Shown: positions 5,739 to 11,756 of the stretch, piece by piece
How the letters are laid out: each line of letters starts with the position of its first letter
Position numbering within the stretch: the stretch's first letter is position 1
From: JAWWBN01 sp033720955
GTDB taxonomy: Bacteria > Acidobacteriota > Thermoanaerobaculia > Multivoradales > JAHEKO01
Direction: 5' to 3'
DNA: 11,756 nucleotides
Assembly (NCBI GenBank): GCA_033720955.1
Contig: JAWWBN010000102.1
Coordinates: forward strand, 1-11,756
Notes under the pieces: model-generated
What the model saw: only the letters and a program-made list of their open reading frames with translations
Databases searched by the model: none
What the model was told of the DNA's origin: nothing
Program-made: the position numbers and the translations under genes

Positions 5739-8591
5739 ATGGACCCGACGCGCTGGCAGCGGATCGACCGCATCTTCGCCGCGGCCCTGGAGCGGCCGCC
5801 CCACGAGCGTTCGTCGTACCTCGATCGAGAGTGCGGGCGCGATCCCGAGCTGCGGCGTGACGTCGAGTCGCTGCTGGCCAGCGATCGCGACGACGACTTC
5901 CTCGAGCGACCGGCCTCCGAGGAAGCCGCCTGGCTGTGGGTGAAGACCGCGCGCGAGCGCCTGGTGGGCGAGCGCGTCGGACGCTTCGAGGTGCTGTCGA
6001 TCCTCGGGGCCGGTGGCATGGGCGAGGTCTACCTGGCCCACGATCCGAAGCTCGAGCGCAAGGTGGCGCTCAAGGCCGTCCCGCGCCACCTTGCGAACGA
6101 TCCGGAGCGGATCCGACGGTTCCGCCAGGAGGCGCTGGCGATCTCCGCCCTCAACCACCCGAACATCGTCACCGTCCACGAGATGCTCGAGCACGACGGG
6201 CGCGAGCTCCTGGTCATCGAGTGGGTCGAGGGGGTGACTCTACGCGAGCGGCTGCGCGACGGTCGCCTGCCGGTTGCCGAGACGCTGGAGGTCGCCGCGC
6301 AGATGGCGCGCGGCCTGACCGCGGCCCACTCGGTCGGGATCGTTCACGGGGACGTCAAGCCGGGGAACGTGATGATCCGCGGCGACGGGCTGATCAAGCT
6401 GCTCGACTTCGGTCTCGCCAGGAGTCCGGGCGCTCCCGCCCGGAGCGAGCCGGGCCCGGCTCCGGTCGCCGGCACCGTCGCCTACATGAGCCCCGAGCAA
6501 GCGAGCGGCGGGGAGCTCGGGCCGCAGGCCGACATCTGGGCGCTGGGCTGTGTCCTGTTCGAGATGCTGAGTGGCCGGAGGGCTTTCGAGGGCGAGAGCG
6601 TGAGCGACCTGCTGACCGCGATCCGGGAACGAGACCCGGATCTCGATGAGCTACCCGAGACGACGCCCTTTCTGATCCGACGGCTCGTGCGCCGATGTCT
6701 GGCAAAGGACCCCGCGGATCGACTGCATCACATGGGCGACGTGCGCCTCGAGCTGGAGGAGGCGATCGAGAACCCGGGGAGCGAGCCTCCGCCACCCGCC
6801 GGCCGATCCCCGGCCGCGCGCCCCGCCCTCCGCTGGACGCTCGCCGCCCTGGCAGCCCTGGGAGCCGCGTCGATCGGCTGGTGGCTGGGCGCTCCCGGCC
6901 CGCACGGCCCTGGGGGCCGGTTTCAGCTCCAGCCGCCCCCGGGGGTCGAGCTGGTCGAGAGCTACACTCCCAGCCTGGCGATCGCCCCCGACGGTCGCGG
7001 CGTCGCCTTCGTCGGCGTCACCGTGGACTCGACGAGGCGGATCTACATCCGAGAGGTGGACGCCCTGGAGGCCCGGCCGCTCCCCGGCACCGACGGCGCC
7101 ACCAACCCGTTCTTCTCCCCGGACGGGCTCTGGCTCGGCTTTCAGGCCCGGGGCTCCCTCCGGAAGATCCGCGTCGATGGAGGCGAGCCTGTGGTCATCT
7201 GCGAAGCACCCCAAGTGCGCGGAGCGAGCTGGGGCGACACCGGGACGATCGTCTTCTCCATGGGCGAGGGCCTCTTCGAGGTCTCGGCGCAGGGCGGCGC
7301 GCCGCGGCGGCTGACCCGGCCCCCACCCCAGGTCCTGGGCCACTTCTGGCCGCGGCTCCTGCCCGGGGGGCGAGCCGTCCTCTTCCTCGCCTACCGGGGA
7401 GTCGGCGAGACCAGCCAGGAGATCGTCATCCGCTCGCTCAAGGACGGTCGAGAGGAGACCCTGGTGCGCGGAGCCTCCTATCCGGCCTACGGGCGGGGGC
7501 ACCTGGTCTTCCATCGCACGGGCACGTTGTACGCAGCGCGGCTCGACCCCGAGCGTCTCGCGCTCGCCGGCGAGCCTCGAGCGGTTCTCGACGGCGTCCA
7601 CTACTTCGAGTCCAATCACTTCGCCTACTTCGACCTCGCCCGCTCGGGCGACCTGGTCTTCGCTCCCGGCGGTCCCCGACGGCGCCTGGACTCCGAGCTC
7701 GTCGAGCTCGACGGGAGCGGCAGCGCCCTCCGCGTAGCCCAGCGCCGGGCCGCCTACGGCGCGCCGCCGGTGCCCTCTCCGGACGGCACCCGTCTGGCCG
7801 TCGTCATCTCGTCGAGCCCGGACGAGGCGGACGTGTGGACGTACGAGCCCGCCACCGAGCACTGGACGCGGCGCACCGCCGATGGAAGGGCGTACCCACG
7901 CGTCGTCTGGAGCCGAGACGGCAGGTGGCTCTACTTCAGCGCCCGGATCGACGGCGCCCTCAAGGTCTTCCGGGTGCCGGTCGGCGGCATCGGCGACCCG
8001 GAGCAGCTCACCGAGGGGAAGACATGGGAGTTTCCGGTCTCGATCTCCGCCGACGATCGCGTCCTGCTGGTCGAGCGAGCGGTGTTCGGCGGCATCGACC
8101 TCTACACACTCGAGCCCGACGGAGATCGGAGGCCCCGCCCCTGGCTGGTGACGCCCGGTCTGGAGCAGTCCGGGAGGTTCTCCCCCGAAGGTGGCTGGGT
8201 CGCGTATCAGAGCGACACGGATGGCGCCTCGGCCATCTACGTCCGCGCCTTCTCCGGCGAGAGTCCGCCCACACGGATCTCGACCGGAAGCGGTACGTCG
8301 CCGCAGTGGAGCCCGGACGGCGGCACCGTGCTCTACCTCTGTCCCGGCCGGTTTTCGCTCGCCGTCTGCGCGACGCCGGTCAAGGCGGCGACCACCCTCT
8401 CGGTCGGCCGCCCCCGAACCCTGTTCGATCTCGACCGGCGCTTCCTCGAGCGGGGCTTCACCGGCAGCTTCGAGGTGGCTCGCGAGGGGCAGCGCTTCTT
8501 TCTCCTCGGCCATCCGCCCGAAGCCGCGCTGGAGCGGCAGATCGTCTATGTGCCCGGCTGGGCTGCCGAGCTCGCGTCCACGACCCGCTGA
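5739..8591 (+). CDS. Membrane Ser/Thr protein kinase with TolB/PD40-like beta-propeller
   Basis: This is a 950-residue transmembrane kinase. Residues 1-75 form a helical lead (WQRIDRIFAAALERPPHERSSYLD, VESLLASD) common before such kinases. The kinase domain spans about 82-345: glycine loop GAGGMGEVY (90-98), Lys112 in VALKAV, Glu131 as likely helix-C partner, HGDVKPGN (203-210) with catalytic Asp205, DFG at 223-225, SPEQ at 251-254 in place of APE, Asp265 and Arg328. A single membrane helix lies at about 364-384 after a Pro-rich linker. The outside part (about 393-950) has repeated PD40/WD40-like blades with S-P-D-G motifs at about 416-419, 460-463, 680-683, 724-727, 815-818 and 858-861. A propeller sensor signalling across the membrane is the natural inference; the ligand is unknown. 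The HGD motif lacks the usual Arg. GGAG lies just before the ATG. Confidence 0.95.
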   Translation: MDPTRWQRIDRIFAAALERPPHERSSYLDRECGRDPELRRDVESLLASDRDDDFLERPASEEAAWLWVKTARERLVGERVGRFEVLSILGAGGMGEVYLAHDPKLERKVALKAVPRHLANDPERIRRFRQEALAISALNHPNIVTVHEMLEHDGRELLVIEWVEGVTLRERLRDGRLPVAETLEVAAQMARGLTAAHSVGIVHGDVKPGNVMIRGDGLIKLLDFGLARSPGAPARSEPGPAPVAGTVAYMSPEQASGGELGPQADIWALGCVLFEMLSGRRAFEGESVSDLLTAIRERDPDLDELPETTPFLIRRLVRRCLAKDPADRLHHMGDVRLELEEAIENPGSEPPPPAGRSPAARPALRWTLAALAALGAASIGWWLGAPGPHGPGGRFQLQPPPGVELVESYTPSLAIAPDGRGVAFVGVTVDSTRRIYIREVDALEARPLPGTDGATNPFFSPDGLWLGFQARGSLRKIRVDGGEPVVICEAPQVRGASWGDTGTIVFSMGEGLFEVSAQGGAPRRLTRPPPQVLGHFWPRLLPGGRAVLFLAYRGVGETSQEIVIRSLKDGREETLVRGASYPAYGRGHLVFHRTGTLYAARLDPERLALAGEPRAVLDGVHYFESNHFAYFDLARSGDLVFAPGGPRRRLDSELVELDGSGSALRVAQRRAAYGAPPVPSPDGTRLAVVISSSPDEADVWTYEPATEHWTRRTADGRAYPRVVWSRDGRWLYFSARIDGALKVFRVPVGGIGDPEQLTEGKTWEFPVSISADDRVLLVERAVFGGIDLYTLEPDGDRRPRPWLVTPGLEQSGRFSPEGGWVAYQSDTDGASAIYVRAFSGESPPTRISTGSGTSPQWSPDGGTVLYLCPGRFSLAVCATPVKAATTLSVGRPRTLFDLDRRFLERGFTGSFEVAREGQRFFLLGHPPEAALERQIVYVPGWAAELASTTR

Positions 8592-8654
8592 GCTCCCTCC
8601 CGGCGCCCGTTCCAGGAGGTTCGACCCGATCCCGGCCGAGCGAGAGGTCCGAGA

Positions 8655-8670
8655 GGCGGCCGCAGCCGCC
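8655..8670 (+). terminator. Hairpin downstream of the kinase gene
   Basis: GGCGGC (8655-8660) pairs with GCCGCC (8665-8670) around a four-base loop, 64 bases after the kinase stop and 25 bases before the -35 of the next gene. No T-run follows, so it may only slow polymerase or be chance. Confidence 0.3.
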
Positions 8671-8694
8671 CACCCACCCAACCGGCCCGGGGAC

Positions 8695-8723
8695 TTGACA
8701 CCTGGGCGGCGTTTCTATATCCT
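8695..8723 (+). promoter_or_regulatory. Sigma70-type promoter of the regulator-ahcY operon
   Basis: TTGACA at 8695-8700 is a perfect -35. With a 17-base spacer the -10 is TATCCT (8718-8723); TATATC (8716-8721) is the alternative with a 15-base spacer. This AT-rich patch contrasts with the surrounding GC-rich DNA. The expected start of transcription is about 8729-8732, just before the ATG at 8733, so the transcript may lack a leader. Confidence 0.75.
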
Positions 8724-8748
8724 TTTATCCGGATGAACGGTTCAACCG
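8718..8748. promoter_or_regulatory. Candidate operator overlapping -10 and start codon
   Basis: Short symmetrical elements cluster here: TATCC direct repeats at 8718-8722 and 8726-8730, the perfect 8-base palindrome ATCCGGAT at 8727-8734, and CGGTTcAACCG at 8738-8748, a perfect palindrome around one central base. Together they cover the -10, the predicted start of transcription and the first codons. ArsR-type repressors commonly bind such sites and repress their own promoter. The symmetry is seen; binding by the adjacent regulator is inferred. Confidence 0.45.
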
Positions 8749-9722
8749 CCTCCGCTCCCACCCGCCCGGGCATCATCGACCGGATGTCGGCCCTCGCCGA
8801 CCCCATCCGGTGCCGGCTGCTGCTGGCCCTCGAGGAGAACGAGCTGACGGTGGGGGAGCTCTGCTCGGTGCTGCAGGCCCCGCAGTCCACGGTGAGCCGT
8901 CATCTCAAGGTGCTCGCCGACGACGCCTGGGTGACCGGGCGCAAGGAGGGCACCAGCCGTCGCTACGCCGCCCGCCTGGAGGCCGGCGACGAGGCGCGTC
9001 GCGAGCTCTGGCGGCTTGTGCGCGACGACGTCGCCACCGGGGCGGCGGCGCGCGAGGACCGGCGGCGTCTGGAGGAGGTGGTCCGCCGCCGCCGGAGCCG
9101 GTCGCAGGAGTTCTTCTCCGCCACCGCCGGCGAGTGGGCCGATCTGCGCCGCGAGCTCTTCGGCCGCCGCTTCGACCTGCACGCGCTGCTGGGCCTGCTC
9201 GACCCCGCCTGGGTGGTCGGCGACCTCGGCGCCGGCACCGGCCTGACCGCCCGCGCCCTGGCCCCCTTCGTGGCCCGGGTGGTGGCCGTGGACGAGTCGC
9301 CGGCCATGCTCGACGCTGCCCGCCAGCGCCTGGCCGGCTTCGACAACGTGGAGACCCGTCTGGGGCGGCTCGAAGAGCTGCCCCTCGACGACGAGACCCT
9401 CGACGCCGCCGTTCTCTTCCTGGTGCTGCATCACCTGGAGCGGCCCCGCGCCGCGCTGGCCCACGCCTTGCGCTGCCTCAAGCCCGGCGGACGCCTCCTG
9501 CTGGTGGACATGCTGCCCCACGAGCGCGAGGAGTACCGGCAGGAGATGGGCCACCTCTGGCTGGGCTTCGCCCGGGAGCAGATCGAGGAGTGGCTGCGAG
9601 AGGCCGGCGGCGCCGAGCCGCAGGTCGTGGCGCTGCCCCCCGACCCGGAGGCCAAGGGACCCGGCCTCTTCGCCGCCTCCGCAAGCAAGGCCCCCCAGAC
9701 CCCACCTCGCGACGACCGATAG
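8733..9722 (+). CDS. ArsR-family regulator fused to SAM-methyltransferase-like domain (SahR-like)
   Basis: This is a 329-residue two-domain protein. Residues about 13-95 are an ArsR-type winged helix (IDRMSALADPIRCRLLLALE, LTVGELCSVLQAPQSTVSRHLKVLADDAWV). The ELCVC metal-site motif of metal-sensing ArsR proteins is replaced by ELCSVL, so a metal sensor is unlikely. Residues about 125-260 are a class I methyltransferase fold: DLGAGTG (164-170), acidic Asp187 in AVDESP, AAVLFLVLHHL, and LKPGGRLLLVD (249-259). SahR of Proteobacteria has this architecture and responds to SAH. The next gene, 42 bases downstream, is ahcY, which supports the same role here: sense SAH and control its removal. A true methyltransferase activity is not excluded. 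ATG at 8733 has no Shine-Dalgarno and lies almost at the predicted transcription start; ATG at 8784 (residue 18) is an alternative start. Confidence 0.9.
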   Translation: MNGSTASAPTRPGIIDRMSALADPIRCRLLLALEENELTVGELCSVLQAPQSTVSRHLKVLADDAWVTGRKEGTSRRYAARLEAGDEARRELWRLVRDDVATGAAAREDRRRLEEVVRRRRSRSQEFFSATAGEWADLRRELFGRRFDLHALLGLLDPAWVVGDLGAGTGLTARALAPFVARVVAVDESPAMLDAARQRLAGFDNVETRLGRLEELPLDDETLDAAVLFLVLHHLERPRAALAHALRCLKPGGRLLLVDMLPHEREEYRQEMGHLWLGFAREQIEEWLREAGGAEPQVVALPPDPEAKGPGLFAASASKAPQTPPRDDR

Positions 9723-9750
9723 CAACTTCGCCGGCCCGGCCGGCTCCCGC

Positions 9751-9758
9751 AAGGAGAG
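9751..9758 (+). promoter_or_regulatory. Shine-Dalgarno of ahcY
   Basis: AAGGAGAG lies six bases before the ATG at 9765. It is the strongest plus-strand ribosome-binding site in the window, in keeping with a highly expressed enzyme and in contrast to the missing site before the upstream regulator. It favours 9765 over the ATG at 9774. Confidence 0.8.
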
Positions 9759-9764
9759 ACACAG

Positions 9765-11261
<1,497 letters not shown>

Positions 11262-11287
11262 GGCCGCGCCGTCCGCTCCGATCTGAC

Positions 11288-11319
11288 GGGGGTCCGGCGA
11301 GAGCCGGTCCCCCTTTTCT
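11288..11319 (+). terminator. Intrinsic terminator after ahcY
   Basis: The left arm (11288-11298) pairs with the right arm (11303-11313) over 11 positions with one T-T mismatch in the middle. The loop is GAGA, a stable GNRA-type tetraloop, and TTTTCT follows immediately. This is the only canonical intrinsic terminator I see in the window. It begins 27 bases after the ahcY stop and closes the regulator-ahcY operon. Confidence 0.9.
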
Positions 11320-11363
11320 CACTCCGGAGAGCTCGAGCCGCGGAGGCTGCGACCGGGGCCCGG

Positions 11364-11756
11364 CTATCGCCAGCCCAGCCGGACGCCCAGCCGCCAGACG
11401 CGGGGAGCCAGCAGCTCCTCGACCCAGCCGGCGGTGCCCTCGTTGAGCAGCGTGTCCCGCTGGAGGACGGCGATCTCGTCGAGAACGTTGAAGCCGTCGA
11501 GGCTGAAGGTCAGGGAGAGGGACGAGCTGGCGGCGATCTCCTTCTCGAGCCGCAGGTCGAGAGTCACGACGTCGTCGGCACGGAAGGAGTCGACCTTCCG
11601 CGTGGCCTGCACGCTCTTGCGCCCGTCCTCGGTTCTGGCCTCGAAAGCGTAGAGCAGGGGCGTCCCCTGGCGGCCGAAGAGATGGGCGGCGAGGTCGAAG
11701 CCCCAGGGGCGTTCGGGGGCGATCCGGACCCGGCCGGCGAGGTCGAGCCGCCATCC
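11364..11756 (-). CDS. TonB-dependent receptor, C-terminal part (runs off the window)
   Basis: The minus-strand frame is open from the window edge to the TAG at 11364-11366, giving the last 130 residues of a longer protein; the GTG at 11612 is internal. The visible part is alternating strands: RLDLAGRVRIAPERPWGFDLAAHLFGRQGTPLLYAFE, DDVVTLDLRLEKEI, LSLTFSLDGFNVLDEIAVLQRD, and the end PRVWRLGVRLGWR. The GRQGTP and FNVL segments and the final RLGVR strand with an aromatic near the end are typical of the barrel end of large TonB-dependent receptors in Acidobacteriota, which import bulky substrates across the outer membrane using TonB energy. The substrate and plug domain lie outside the window. 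It is convergent with ahcY, 102 bases away. Confidence 0.8.
   Translation of the reverse strand, partial: GWRLDLAGRVRIAPERPWGFDLAAHLFGRQGTPLLYAFEARTEDGRKSVQATRKVDSFRADDVVTLDLRLEKEIAASSSLSLTFSLDGFNVLDEIAVLQRDTLLNEGTAGWVEELLAPRVWRLGVRLGWR

Noticed and set aside
6651..8681. A 676-codon minus-strand frame and a 667-codon plus-strand frame over the kinase
   Set aside because: Both are shadows of the kinase gene, whose own frame has a complete kinase domain, membrane helix and propeller motifs.
9730..9744. GC palindrome as an operator or attenuator of ahcY
   Set aside because: A 15-base G/C-only palindrome is expected fairly often in DNA of this composition, and with a one-base centre it cannot form a stable hairpin without losing pairs.
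9723..9764. SAH riboswitch upstream of ahcY
   Set aside because: The gap is only 42 bases and holds a Shine-Dalgarno and a GC palindrome (GCCGGCCCGGCCGGC, 9730-9744). It is too short for the known SAH aptamers, and the protein regulator next door offers a simpler control.

Overview
The window is a GC-rich stretch of bacterial chromosome with dense, mostly complete housekeeping and signalling genes. I see no mobile element, CRISPR array, tRNA or rRNA. Acidobacteriota is the best guess for the host. The reasons are a TIGR02999-type ECF sigma factor beside a very large membrane Ser/Thr kinase with a TolB/PD40-like propeller, a secreted protein of the 'NCQTG...HRGGTL' type, and a TonB-dependent receptor whose C-terminus resembles the large acidobacterial receptors. 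This is inference from gene content. The class cannot be fixed from the sequence alone.

Layout: (A) 1-2270, plus strand, a tight three-gene run: the 3' part of a GNAT acetyltransferase, an overlapping Na+-dependent NSS-family transporter, and a small HExxH zincin-like protein. (B) 2320-3039, minus strand, a secreted DUF1326-like Cys-motif protein, divergent from a hemolysin III/PAQR membrane protein (3162-3821). (C) 3847-4260, minus strand, a VOC/glyoxalase-fold protein, divergent from an ECF sigma factor (4450-5022). (D) 5089-5586, minus strand, a small secreted protein lying between the sigma factor and the kinase gene (5739-8591). (E) 8733-11261, plus strand, an ArsR-type regulator fused to a methyltransferase-like domain, then ahcY, closed by an intrinsic terminator. 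(F) 11364-11756, minus strand, the C-terminal part of a TonB-dependent receptor that runs off the window.

Two functional units stand out. The sigma factor and the propeller kinase probably form a signalling pair, although an antiparallel secreted-protein gene separates them. The ArsR-methyltransferase/ahcY pair looks like a self-contained S-adenosylhomocysteine (SAH) control unit. The regulator resembles SahR, lacks the usual ArsR metal-binding Cys pair, and sits directly before the enzyme that removes SAH. Its promoter has a perfect TTGACA -35 and a -10 so close to the start codon that the mRNA may be leaderless, with short palindromes overlapping the start.

There is no gene-free stretch longer than 300 bases. 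The most plausible new biology is modest: the start-codon-overlapping operator/promoter of the SAH unit, repeated 9-mers in two divergent intergenic regions, a kinase with HGD in place of HRD, and the uncharacterised secreted protein placed inside the sigma/kinase pair.
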